Assembly: GCA_963780865.1 (NCBI GenBank)
Contig: CAWADT010000016.1
Location: 158,927 to 222,926 of the forward strand
Source of the DNA: FEN-1073 sp963780865
Lineage (GTDB): Bacteria > Chloroflexota > Anaerolineae > Anaerolineales > RBG-16-64-43
Length of the DNA stretch: 64,000 nucleotides
Reading direction: 5' to 3'
Both the position numbers and the translations under genes were made by a program. The notes under the pieces are model-generated. The model was given only the letters and a program-made list of their open reading frames with translations, did not search any database and was not told the origin of the DNA. Below, piece after piece: positions 9,210 through 17,563 of the stretch; position 1 is the first letter of the stretch, and every line of letters starts with the position of its first letter.

Positions 9210-10679
9210 ATGACCGACCAACCTAAAAATATCACGGATGAACTTCCGCCAGCCACGCTCGACGACTTACCCGAAAAACTGCGCCAGGGCGCGGTCCGCG
9301 CGGGCTGGTCTTCCCTTATGCCGGTCCAGGCCCAGGCAATCCCCTATCTCCTCGCACGGCGCGACAGGATGATCCAATCCCGCACAGGGAGCGGGAAAAC
9401 AGGCGCTTACCTTTTACCGATTCTCTCGCAGGTTGATCCTTCCCGGGCGCTCACTCAGGCGCTGGTGCTGGTGCCCACGCGCGAACTGGCCCGGCAGGTG
9501 GCCGTCGAAGCTGAAGTGCTGGGGAGGGATACGGGCGTGCGCTCCGCCGCCGTTTACGGCGGAGTGGGGTACGGCCCGCAGCTAGACGCCCTCAAGGCGG
9601 GAGCACACCTGGTGATCGGCACGCCGGGGCGGATCCTGGATCATCTGCTGCGGCGGTCCCTCGTGCTGGATGATCTCTCCTTCCTGATTTTCGACGAAGC
9701 CGACCGGATGCTCTCGATGGGCTTCTACCCGGACATGCGCCGGGTGCAATCCTATCTTCCCCGCCAGCCCGTCAGCACCTTCATGTTCTCCGCCACGTTC
9801 CCGCCCCAGGTCATTCGCCTGGCCGGGCAATTCATGGATCAGCCGGGTTTCCTCAACCTGAGCAGCGACCACATCCACGTCACCGAAGTCGAGCACGCGT
9901 ATTATGTGGTGCCCGGGATGGACAAGGATCGGAGTCTCGTGCGGATCATCGAGACGGAAAACCCGCTCTCGGCCTTGATCTTCTGCAACACGAAAACGCG
10001 CGTGGAGTATGTGACCGTGGTGCTGCAGCGCTTCGGCTACGACGCCGACGACCTAACCTCCGACCGGCCGCAGTCGGAGCGCGATAAAGTAATGGAGCGG
10101 GTGCGCCGGGGGACATTGCGCTTCCTGGTGGCGACGGACGTGGCGGCGCGCGGAATCGACCTACCCGAGCTTTCCCACGTCTTCCAGTATGAGCCGCCCG
10201 AAGACCCCGAAGCCTACATCCATCGCGCCGGTCGCACCGGGCGGGCCGGTGGAAGCGGTACGGCGATCTCGCTGGTAAACCGGGCGGAGCTTGGCGATCT
10301 GGAGCGAATTGGCAAACGCTATGCCATCCAGTTTCAGGAGCGCCCGCTGCCCGAAGACGGAGACGTCGAGCGCATCGTGGCCGAACGGATCATCACGCTG
10401 TTGGAAGCGAGGCTGCGCAACCGCGACCGCCTGCAAGTCGAGCGCATGCAACGCTTTTTGCCGCTGGCGCGAACCTTGGGCGAAAGCGAGGAACCCGATC
10501 TGCTGGCGATGCTCTTGGATGACTTCTACCAGGAGACGTTTCACGCCCCGCTCGTCCCGCCCGCAGAAGGAGAAACGTCCGCGGCGCAGCGCGCCGCCGG
10601 GAGATCGTCGCGCCCGCGCTCGGAAGGCGGCCGCAGACCCGTCGGGCGTTCGCGGGGATCCAAACGCCGCGGGCGATGA
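9210..10679 (+). CDS. DEAD-box ATP-dependent RNA helicase
   Basis: All core helicase motifs are present in order: Walker A SRTGSGKT, PTRELARQ, TPGR, the DEAD box in FDEADRML, SAT in MFSATFPP, RGID, and HRAGRTGR in the second RecA-like domain. The protein ends in a basic tail rich in Arg, Ser and Gly (RSSRPRSEGGRRPVG and onward), as in many cold-shock or ribosome-assembly helicases that use such tails to bind RNA. I chose the ATG at 9210 (489 residues) because homology begins right after it. An upstream in-frame start at 9114 would add low-complexity sequence that runs through a dispersed repeat. Confidence 0.9.
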   Translation: MTDQPKNITDELPPATLDDLPEKLRQGAVRAGWSSLMPVQAQAIPYLLARRDRMIQSRTGSGKTGAYLLPILSQVDPSRALTQALVLVPTRELARQVAVEAEVLGRDTGVRSAAVYGGVGYGPQLDALKAGAHLVIGTPGRILDHLLRRSLVLDDLSFLIFDEADRMLSMGFYPDMRRVQSYLPRQPVSTFMFSATFPPQVIRLAGQFMDQPGFLNLSSDHIHVTEVEHAYYVVPGMDKDRSLVRIIETENPLSALIFCNTKTRVEYVTVVLQRFGYDADDLTSDRPQSERDKVMERVRRGTLRFLVATDVAARGIDLPELSHVFQYEPPEDPEAYIHRAGRTGRAGGSGTAISLVNRAELGDLERIGKRYAIQFQERPLPEDGDVERIVAERIITLLEARLRNRDRLQVERMQRFLPLARTLGESEEPDLLAMLLDDFYQETFHAPLVPPAEGETSAAQRAAGRSSRPRSEGGRRPVGRSRGSKRRGR

Positions 10680-10749
10680 CGTTGTTCGGGTGCGGCGGCG
10701 CCGTGCCCCAACCAATGCAATTGATTAATTGCCGCACAGGGGGAACATC

Positions 10750-11364
10750 ATGGCATACGATCCGTTAATCCACCATAGAAAATCCATCCGCCTGAAAGGA
10801 CTCGATTATGCGCAACCGGGGATGTATTTCGTGACGGTTGTCGTGAAAAATCGCGAATGTTTGTTTGGGGAAAATTCGAATGTTGGAATGACCCTCCATG
10901 ACGGCGGATTCATTGTTCAATCCGTTTGGCGGGAATTGCCCGTTCGTTTTCCCAATGCCATATTGGATGAATTTGTTGTCATGCTGAATCATTTCCACGG
11001 CATCATTGGAATATTGGATTCCGTAGGGGCGTGGTGGCCGCGCCCCCAATCATCGGTCATGATGGTATCCCGCCCTGATTCAACGGGGGCGGGAAGACCC
11101 CGCCCCTACGCGGGCATTATGCCATCTGAAAATAATTTGGCTCATCCATTGACATTGGGTCAAATGATTGCTTTTTTCAAATACCAAACCACAAAACGCA
11201 TCAATCAAATCCGCGGAACATCGGGCGCCTCCGTGTGGCAACGGAATTATTATAACCGTAGCATTCGTAAAGTGGATGATTTAGCCCGCATCCGAAAATA
11301 TATCCAAAACAATCCGAAAAAATGCGAAACGGATGATGAAAATTCCATTCACCACGTTGAATAA
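10750..11364 (+). CDS. REP-associated tyrosine transposase (RAYT) with an in-frame REP insertion
   Basis: A 204-residue Y1-transposase-like protein (Transposase IS200-like, RAYT branch). The HUH metal motif is H81-F82-H83 in MLNHFHGI, and the catalytic Tyr is in WQRNYYNR (Y167 or Y168). RAYTs cut and join single-stranded DNA at REP hairpins that carry a 5' GTAG or GGAG. Codons 92-120 (11023-11109) are unusual: the DNA is a pair of inverted GTAG-hairpin repeats, read in frame, giving a Pro/Arg/Gly-rich insert between the HUH domain and the Tyr helix. An AGGGGG ribosome binding site supports the ATG at 10750; an upstream TTG at 10729 is less likely. Confidence 0.88.
   Translation: MAYDPLIHHRKSIRLKGLDYAQPGMYFVTVVVKNRECLFGENSNVGMTLHDGGFIVQSVWRELPVRFPNAILDEFVVMLNHFHGIIGILDSVGAWWPRPQSSVMMVSRPDSTGAGRPRPYAGIMPSENNLAHPLTLGQMIAFFKYQTTKRINQIRGTSGASVWQRNYYNRSIRKVDDLARIRKYIQNNPKKCETDDENSIHHVE
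11023..11109 (+). repeat. BIME-like pair of inverted REP hairpins inside the RAYT gene
   Basis: This 87-base segment (29 codons exactly) begins GTAGGGGCG and ends CGCCCCTAC. The left half can fold GGGGCG against CGCCCC. The right half can fold GGGGCGGG against CCCCGCCCC. It therefore reads as two GTAG-headed REP hairpins in opposite orientation. Related GTAG/CTAC hairpins lie between genes at 36944-36968, 41608-41634 and 42481-42505. Confidence 0.75.
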
Positions 11365-11504
11365 TTATCCCAGCCCACCCTGATGGATAATAATCGCATC
11401 CCGCGATATTATTACTTCATCCTGATCTGGTATATTGCCGTCGAGGAACTCTGGCCGCAACCGGTATTGAAAAGGTTCCATACTATCCATCCTTGGAGAA
11501 AATT

Positions 11505-12299
11505 GTGATAAGAAAAATATCCGTTCCGGTCATCGCGCTAATGATTTTTTTATCCGCCTGCCAAACCGCGCCGGCAGCATCGGCCACGCCCATACCCCCG
11601 GCGGATACACTCGCCCCAATGCCCACGGCCATCCCGCCGACGGATACTCTTCTCCCAATCTACACGTCCCCTGCCCCCACCGCAACGGCCACTCCGACTG
11701 TTTCACCCACCGCGTCGATAACGCTAACCCCCACAGTGTTTACGCCATTCCACGCGGTCACAACCGCCGCCGAAGTCCGGCTGCGCACAGGTCCGGGGTA
11801 TCAATTCCCGGTGCTGCGCCAGCTGGCGGAAGGCAGCGCGGTCATGGTGCTCGGCAAAGCGCCCGGCGACGAATGGATCCATGTTCAGACTTCGGAGAAA
11901 ATCGAAGGCTGGGTGTTCCACTTTCTACTGAGCTCCACGCCGGATCTGGAAGCCGTCCCGCTGATCGAACCGAGCGGCGCGCAGCTCGTCCGCGGCCGGG
12001 TGCGCGACGCCGCCGGCACGCCCATCCGCGGCGTGAGCTTCAACATCTTCCAAGGAACGGATGTGAACGTCGACGTCAATACGGTCCTGTCGGATGGGGA
12101 CGGCGAGTTTTATTCCTACATGCCGCTCACCGCCGCCGGCACGTGGACGGTCGGCTACTCTGGAATCGCCTGCGACAGCAATGTCTGGACCGATGCGACC
12201 TGCACCTATTACCTCAACGAATACACCGGCACGGTGGATCCGGCGTCCCAGACGGTTGTCCTGCCTTTCACCGGCGAGCTAGAGTTCACCTGGAAGTGA
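11505..12299 (+). CDS. Lipoprotein with SH3b domain and carboxypeptidase-regulatory-like domain
   Basis: The product (264 residues from the GTG at 11505) starts with a short basic signal peptide ending in a lipobox (FLSAC). A Pro/Thr/Ala linker of about 70 residues follows. Next comes a bacterial SH3 domain (from TTAAEVRLRTGPGYQFPVL to a GWVFHFLLSS-like end), a type often used to bind cell-wall or surface glycans. The last part (from about VRGRVRDAAGTPIRGVSF) resembles a carboxypeptidase-regulatory-like beta-sandwich. The protein should be anchored outside the membrane. GGAGAA sits 5 bases before the GTG; a TTG at 11493 is an alternative. The exact role is unknown. Confidence 0.78.
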   Translation: MIRKISVPVIALMIFLSACQTAPAASATPIPPADTLAPMPTAIPPTDTLLPIYTSPAPTATATPTVSPTASITLTPTVFTPFHAVTTAAEVRLRTGPGYQFPVLRQLAEGSAVMVLGKAPGDEWIHVQTSEKIEGWVFHFLLSSTPDLEAVPLIEPSGAQLVRGRVRDAAGTPIRGVSFNIFQGTDVNVDVNTVLSDGDGEFYSYMPLTAAGTWTVGYSGIACDSNVWTDATCTYYLNEYTGTVDPASQTVVLPFTGELEFTWK

Positions 12300-12363
12300 C
12301 CGCCGCGCGGAGGTCTCCGCTTTCTTGCAGAGGCACCCCGGAGCAACCGGGGAGGAGGTTCCC

Positions 12364-13155
12364 ATGACCGCATCCACTCCCGGATCGGACAACGACCGAA
12401 TGCCGGCGGTCTTCCTTGGCCACGGTTCTCCGGAAAACGCGCTCGAAGAGAACGCTTTCACGCGCGGCTGGAAAACGCTGGCCCGTTCGCTCCCGCGTCC
12501 GAAGGCAATCCTCTCCATCTCCGCCCATTGGCTCACCGAAGGCACGGCCGCCACCGCGATGCCCGCCCCGCGGACGATCCACGATTTCTACGGCTTCCCT
12601 CCGGCGCTTTACGAAATTGATTACCCTTGCCCGGGATCCCCGGAGCTTGCGGCGCGGATCCGGAAAGCGGTGGAGAGCGTGAAGGTGCAGCCGGACGCGG
12701 AATGGGGGCTGGATCACGGGACGTGGTCGGTGCTGGCGAACATGTTCCCGGCGGCCGAGATTCCCGTTGTGCAGCTAAGCCTGGATTATTATCTGCCGCC
12801 GGAAAAGCAGTATCAAATCGGCCGGGAACTCCGGCCGCTGCGCGAGGAAGGCGTGCTGATCCTCGGCAGCGGCAATCTGGTGCACAACCTGGCGGCAATC
12901 GATTTCAACGCCGCGCCATTTTCCTGGGCGCTGGATTTCGATCATTACGTTGAGGACGCCCTCGCACGGCGCGACGACGACGCGCTGCTCCGCTATCACG
13001 AGCGGCGCTCCGCCCGCCTCGCGCATCCCTCCGTCGACCATTTCCTGCCGCTGCTGTACGTGCTGGGCGCGAGCGAAGACGAGACGCCGCGGCAGTTCAA
13101 CGAGGGGTTTTTCGCCGGATCGGTGAGTATGCGCTGCGCGGTGTTCGGCGGGTAA
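12364..13155 (+). CDS. ygiD: Class III extradiol ring-cleavage dioxygenase, YgiD/DODA-like
   Basis: A 263-residue cytosolic enzyme of the LigB-like class III dioxygenases, closest to YgiD (4,5-DOPA extradiol dioxygenase). Metal-site His residues appear in FLGHGSP (H20) and SISAHWL (H55). WGLDHGTWSVL, LGSGNLVHNL and the downstream HPSVDHFLPLLY segment are the usual conserved blocks. The family opens catechol rings using a non-haem metal and O2; the natural substrate in this organism is unknown. A strong GGGGAGGAGG ribosome binding site precedes the ATG at 12364, and an earlier in-frame start has no support. Confidence 0.87.
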   Translation: MTASTPGSDNDRMPAVFLGHGSPENALEENAFTRGWKTLARSLPRPKAILSISAHWLTEGTAATAMPAPRTIHDFYGFPPALYEIDYPCPGSPELAARIRKAVESVKVQPDAEWGLDHGTWSVLANMFPAAEIPVVQLSLDYYLPPEKQYQIGRELRPLREEGVLILGSGNLVHNLAAIDFNAAPFSWALDFDHYVEDALARRDDDALLRYHERRSARLAHPSVDHFLPLLYVLGASEDETPRQFNEGFFAGSVSMRCAVFGG

Positions 13156-13233
13156 AGCGAGGTTACTCCCGGTTCGGCATTTCCGACGATCGGCCGGCTC
13201 GCCTGCCGAAACGGCGGTTCAAGGAGCATAACC

Positions 13234-14856
13234 ATGGATGAGACTCCGCTCAAGAAAGTGGCCTGCCCTTCCTGCGGCGCGCCGATTCTCTTCGGACCAC
13301 ACGACGGGACGACCACCCGCTGCCAGTTCTGCGGCGCGGTGGTCGAGCGCCCCGCCCCGGCGGAACAGCCTTCCGCCCCGACGGAAAACGCTCCCGAGCC
13401 GCCGGACTTTCCTTCGATCCCCTCCGCTCCCGCTTCCAAATCCAATCCCATCGTGGGCTGGTTGATCCTTGCGGTCATTGCCGGGGGGCTGCTCGTTGGC
13501 GCGGTCGCCGTCATCGGCGCGCTTTCCGGCGGCGGTATTCTTGGCAAACCTGCACTGTCGGTCCAATCGCCCATCGCGCTGCTGCCGACCGGCCCCGCCC
13601 AGGCGCCGGATTTCCTCGCTTGGACCTACGACCCCGGCGCCGACACGTACCAAACCGCGCGGATTAACCCGGCCAAAAGCAGCGTCGTCTGGCGCGGGAA
13701 AACCCACAAGGATATCGGCGACGTGAGCGCGATTGTCGCCGCAGGCGATAAATTCTTCTCCGTAGAGGGCACCGGGCTATATGCCTACCGGACCGCCGAC
13801 GGCAACCTCATCTGGCAGGCCGCGCTGTCCGACAAACTCAGCTATTGCAGCGGCTGCCTGAGCGTGCGTGGCAATCGCGTGGTCGCCCTCACCCAGGACT
13901 ACAGCTTGCAGGCGTTCGACGCCGAATCCGGCGCATCCGCCTGGCAACGGCGGCTGGACGGATACACAAGCTCCTATTCCATCGCCGACGGCGCGGTCTG
14001 GGTGATGGATAAAACCGGCGGCGGGAATGGACTGCTCGCCCTCGGTCTTGAGGATGGAAAAGTTCAGCGGCAGATCGTCCCACAGTGCGAGGATCCGGAG
14101 GGGTTTGGGGAGAGCGGCCTGGATACTTCCGCCACCTTTCTGTTCGACCCCGATCCGTCGGTGCTCTCCTCAAGCCGTTCCGTGTACCTGCTGTATGGCT
14201 GGGCGCCCGGTTGCATCGAACGCTGGAACGCGCCGTTTGACGCGAATGCCTGGCAAACGCGAGAGAAAGATGGGTTTTCCCCATCGGGGGATTATTCCCT
14301 GCTTTCCGCGCCGGACACGCTCTACGTTGCCACGGATAATAATTTGTGGGCCGCCGATAAAACCACCGGCAAAGTGCAAACGCTGATGCAAGGCGGCGAT
14401 TACAATCTCGTGCCGCTCGCTTTCGCGCAAGGGGTGCTGGTCGTGCGCACCGAGCGCACGCGCGGGACGGCGCAGTTCGGGCTGATCGGCGTCGATCCGG
14501 CCAGCGGCGATACGTTGTGGCAATACACGATCGAGAAGGGTGCGCCGCTGGATGACCCGGATTCGATCGCCGGGCTGATCGACGGCGACCAAACAGGCTG
14601 GACCTGGCGCATCCTCGGCGGCCAAATGGTCCTGTTGAATTTTCAAGCGAATCCAAATCAGCTGACCTTTCAAACGATCGATCCCAAATCCGGAACCGTG
14701 GCGGCCGGAAAAACGATCAAGCTAAACATTAGCGGTGATTTCTACGCGCCGCCGTCTCTCGTCGCCTGGCAGGATCCGGTCGCGTGGTTTCTGGTGGAAT
14801 CGGACCTGGTGGGCTTCGACGCCGGCGCGATGAGCATCAAGTTCAGTTATCCGTAG
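13234..14856 (+). CDS. Membrane protein: zinc ribbon plus PQQ-like beta-propeller
   Basis: A 540-residue protein. It starts with a zinc ribbon (CPSC and CQFC pairs within the first 35 residues), then a Pro-rich linker, one membrane segment (IVGWLILAVIAGGLLVGAVA, about residues 70-95) and a large external region. That region has repeated blade-like segments such as YRTADGNLIWQAALS, FDAESGASAWQRRLDG and VDPASGDTLWQYTI, typical of PQQ-like beta-propellers. The N-terminal ribbon would be cytoplasmic and the propeller extracytoplasmic. No PQQ-enzyme active site is visible, so a structural or sensing role is likelier than catalysis. AAGGAG precedes the ATG. Confidence 0.75.
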   Translation: MDETPLKKVACPSCGAPILFGPHDGTTTRCQFCGAVVERPAPAEQPSAPTENAPEPPDFPSIPSAPASKSNPIVGWLILAVIAGGLLVGAVAVIGALSGGGILGKPALSVQSPIALLPTGPAQAPDFLAWTYDPGADTYQTARINPAKSSVVWRGKTHKDIGDVSAIVAAGDKFFSVEGTGLYAYRTADGNLIWQAALSDKLSYCSGCLSVRGNRVVALTQDYSLQAFDAESGASAWQRRLDGYTSSYSIADGAVWVMDKTGGGNGLLALGLEDGKVQRQIVPQCEDPEGFGESGLDTSATFLFDPDPSVLSSSRSVYLLYGWAPGCIERWNAPFDANAWQTREKDGFSPSGDYSLLSAPDTLYVATDNNLWAADKTTGKVQTLMQGGDYNLVPLAFAQGVLVVRTERTRGTAQFGLIGVDPASGDTLWQYTIEKGAPLDDPDSIAGLIDGDQTGWTWRILGGQMVLLNFQANPNQLTFQTIDPKSGTVAAGKTIKLNISGDFYAPPSLVAWQDPVAWFLVESDLVGFDAGAMSIKFSYP

Positions 14857-15031
14857 CCAGACGTTTTCCCTATATCATGATTGCCGGCGTAAACTGTATT
14901 TGGATTTTTGACGATCGTAAGGAAGATATTTCCAGGCCAAAATGCAATTCGTGGTATGGTTGTAAAGTTTTCCGGCCTGCGATTTTTTTTTGTGGGGTTC
15001 GCTCTGGAGCCGGATCAATCCGAAAGGAGAG

Positions 15032-16018
15032 ATGAGCATGTACCTGCCAACTGAATCCCGCTACGATACGATGCGATACAACCGCTGCGGGCATAGCGGC
15101 CTGAAACTCCCGGCCGTTTCGCTCGGGCTGTGGCACAATTTCGGCGGAGTGGATACGCGCGAGAACGCCCGCGCGATGATCCTGCGCGCGTTCGACCTCG
15201 GCATCACCCACTTCGACCTGGCCAATAACTACGGGCCGCCGCCCGGCAGCGCCGAGGAAACTTTCGGATGGGTCCTGCGGAATGACCTGGCGTCCTATCG
15301 CGACGAGCTGATCATCTCGACCAAGGCCGGTTGGGACATGTGGCCGGGGCCGTACGGCGATTTTGGATCGCGCAAGTACCTGATGGCCAGCCTTGACCAA
15401 AGCCTGCGCCGGATGGGTCTCGATTATGTGGATATCTTCTACCACCACCGCCCAGACCCGCAAACGCCGCTGGAGGAGACGATGGGAACGCTTGCGGACA
15501 TCGTCCGCAGCGGGAAAGCGCTGTACGCCGGGATCTCCAGCTACCGGCCCGAACCGACCCGCCAGGCGGCGGAACTCCTGCGCGGGATGGGCATCCACTG
15601 CGCGATTCACCAGCCTTCCTACAGCATGTTCGATCGTTGGGTGGAAGACGGTCTGCTCCAGGTGCTTGGCGAAGAAGGCGTTGGCTGCATCGTATTCTCG
15701 CCGCTCGCGCAGGGGCTGCTAACCGACCGCTATCTGAAGGGCATCCCCGCGGATTCGCGCGCAGCGCGGAGCATCTTCCTCCGGCCGGAAAGTATCACCG
15801 CCGAGCTGATGACCAAGGTAACCAAACTAAACGAAATCGCCGCCGCCCGTGGGCAAAAGCTCTCGCAGATGGCGCTCGCTTGGGTTCTGCGGCGGAAGGA
15901 AATCACCTCAGCTTTGATTGGCGCGAGCAGAGTCTCTCAGATCGAGGATGCGGTGGACGCGCTGAAAGCGCCGCCGCTTTCGGCGGAGGAAATAAAGCAG
16001 ATCGAGGCGATCCTCTAA
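15032..16018 (+). CDS. Aldo/keto reductase, YghZ-like
   Basis: A 328-residue aldo/keto reductase similar to E. coli YghZ (L-glyceraldehyde-3-phosphate reductase) and potassium-channel beta subunits. The opening YNRCGHSGLKLPAVSLGLW is characteristic. Catalytic residues lie in FDLANNYGPPPGSAEE (Asp, Tyr), IISTKAGW (Lys) and DIFYHHRPD (His). The C-terminal NADPH site (ALIGASRVSQIEDAVDAL) is complete. AAAGGAGAG lies 3 bases before the ATG at 15032; another ATG is at 15038, and the open frame extends upstream without support. It may detoxify aldehydes. Confidence 0.88.
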   Translation: MSMYLPTESRYDTMRYNRCGHSGLKLPAVSLGLWHNFGGVDTRENARAMILRAFDLGITHFDLANNYGPPPGSAEETFGWVLRNDLASYRDELIISTKAGWDMWPGPYGDFGSRKYLMASLDQSLRRMGLDYVDIFYHHRPDPQTPLEETMGTLADIVRSGKALYAGISSYRPEPTRQAAELLRGMGIHCAIHQPSYSMFDRWVEDGLLQVLGEEGVGCIVFSPLAQGLLTDRYLKGIPADSRAARSIFLRPESITAELMTKVTKLNEIAAARGQKLSQMALAWVLRRKEITSALIGASRVSQIEDAVDALKAPPLSAEEIKQIEAIL

Positions 16019-16328
16019 GCCGCCTTCCCGCGAGACGCGGCGACGGGTTGAAAGGCGAAAACCTATTTCGTCATTGCGAAGAGTGCCAGCGGTTGATTTT
16101 TAGTCGCCGGTACGACGAAGGAACATCGCGAGTTGGCGCCACAACCTATGTCATTGCGAGGAGTACCGGCGACTGATTTTTTTTAGCCGCCGGTAGGACG
16201 AAGCAATCTGTTCTTCGCTCGAACAGTATACTTCGACCTCTCTTTTGAAGAATTTCAATTCGGGAATCAATTTTTCTGGCGGATAAGGAATTACAGCGAT
16301 ATAATTAATTCGCTATGGGGGAATCACA
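16019..16328. repeat. Repeat-rich intergenic region
   Basis: No gene is seen. One full copy of the TGTCATTGCGAGGAG...CGAAGCAATCT palindromic element is at 16149-16209, with a GTACCGGCG/CGCCGGTA core. A degenerate copy starts near 16069. The word CGCGGCGACGGGTTGAAA (around 16036) also precedes another copy near 16816, so the repeated unit is longer than the hairpin itself. Confidence 0.7.
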
Positions 16329-16622
16329 ATGTCATCCAAACGCCAATATTGGGTTTACATTCTCGCCAATTTGCACAATTCCGTTTTATACATCGGCGTG
16401 ACCAATAACCTTCAACGCCGGATTTTTGAACATAAAGCCGGGATTGGAAGTATCTTTACGAAGAAATATAAGGTCCACAAGCTCGTTTATTTTGAGACCA
16501 CCAGCAACATTCATTTCGCCCTTCGAAGAGAAAAACAAATAAAAGCCGGATCCCGTGTTAGGAAATTATCTTTGATTAACAGTGTAAACCCGGAATGGCG
16601 CGATCTGTATGAGGATGGATAA
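16329..16622 (+). CDS. Small GIY-YIG nuclease-domain protein
   Basis: A 97-residue single-domain protein of the GIY-YIG/UPF0213 type. It has the two core strands YWVYILAN and LYIGVTNNLQRR with the conserved Arg, and a following EHKAG segment. The C-terminal half (REKQIKAGSRVRKLSLI) matches the usual end of these short proteins. The fold is that of a DNA nuclease, but for the short stand-alone members the cellular role is not known. It is flanked on both sides by copies of the palindromic repeat family, a setting that hints at mobility. Flanking DNA and the gene itself are more AT-rich than neighbouring genes. Confidence 0.85.
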   Translation: MSSKRQYWVYILANLHNSVLYIGVTNNLQRRIFEHKAGIGSIFTKKYKVHKLVYFETTSNIHFALRREKQIKAGSRVRKLSLINSVNPEWRDLYEDG

Positions 16623-17056
16623 TAATTGTTCATTAATAAAGGAATGACATGACCATTGGTTGGATAAGCTATTGCGTGAGTGGGATGGGAGATTGCCGCG
16701 CCGCCTTCGGCGGCTCGCAATGACATAGGTTGTGACTTCCACTCGCAACGAATAATTGTCATTCTCCCATCTACGAATGGTTTCATCGGAACGCATAATT
16801 GATAAAAGAAATTCACGCGGCGACGGGTTGAAAAGTAATATCCTTCTTTGTCATTGCGAGGAGGTCTCGAGGCCGTGCATTTGGCCTCGAGACCGACGAA
16901 GCAATCTCGCCCTTCTTTCTAACAGAATGAATCATCTATCCATTGTTGGAGTCCTCCCGGATATTTGTAGTTTGGGAGATTGCTTCGTCATACCGACGGC
17001 AAAAATTCAGCCGCCGGTATTCCTCGCAATGACATATAATTGAGAAATCCCATCCC
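16623..17056. repeat. Repeat-rich intergenic region with three palindromic elements
   Basis: No gene is seen. Copies lie at 16690-16725 (inverted, short), 16849-16906 (direct, core GGTCTCGAGGCC/GGCCTCGAGACC) and 16977-17034 (inverted, core with TACCGACGGC against GCCGCCGGTA). Ends are shared between copies, while each core is different and self-complementary. Confidence 0.75.
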
Positions 17057-17506
17057 ATGATCACTTACCGCCAGATCAGCACCGCCGACCGGGAATACGA
17101 GACGGAAAAGGCGCTCCGCAACCAGGTGCTGCGCGCGCCGCTGGGCCTGGCGCTTTCCGAAGCGGACGTGCGCGGCGAGGAGAAACAGATCCACCTCGTC
17201 GCGGTGGACGAAAGCGGCGCCGTCGTGGGCTGTGTCCTGATCGCGCCGCTTGGAGACGGGACGGCCCGCATCCGTCAAATGGCGGTTCAGGAGCGCTTCC
17301 GGCGAAAGGGCATCGGCGCCGGGTTGATGGCGCAGGCGGAGAAGATTGCGCGGGGATTGCCGGTCCGCAAAGTAACGATGCACGCGCGGGTATCCGCGCG
17401 CGGATTCTACGAACGCCTGGGGTATCGGGCCGCATCCGACTTTTTCCTTGAGGTGACAATTCCCCATATCGCGATGCAAAAGACGCTTCCTCCGGAAAAA
17501 TCGTAA
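17057..17506 (+). CDS. GNAT-family N-acetyltransferase
   Basis: A 149-residue GCN5-related acetyltransferase. The acetyl-CoA pyrophosphate loop is visible as RRKGIGAGL within motif A, preceded by the IRQMAVQERF strand. Motif B appears as VTMHARVSARGFYERLGYR. The beginning resembles ElaA-type members. The enzyme should transfer an acetyl group to an amine in the cytosol; the acceptor is unknown. The ATG directly follows a repeat and has no clear ribosome binding site. It lies 57 bases ahead of the nitroreductase-like gene in the same direction. Confidence 0.85.
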   Translation: MITYRQISTADREYETEKALRNQVLRAPLGLALSEADVRGEEKQIHLVAVDESGAVVGCVLIAPLGDGTARIRQMAVQERFRRKGIGAGLMAQAEKIARGLPVRKVTMHARVSARGFYERLGYRAASDFFLEVTIPHIAMQKTLPPEKS

Positions 17507-17563
17507 TTTTCGGCCCAAGCGGAATAACGATGGAAAAATGCGCTTGAATACAGGGAGCCCTGA

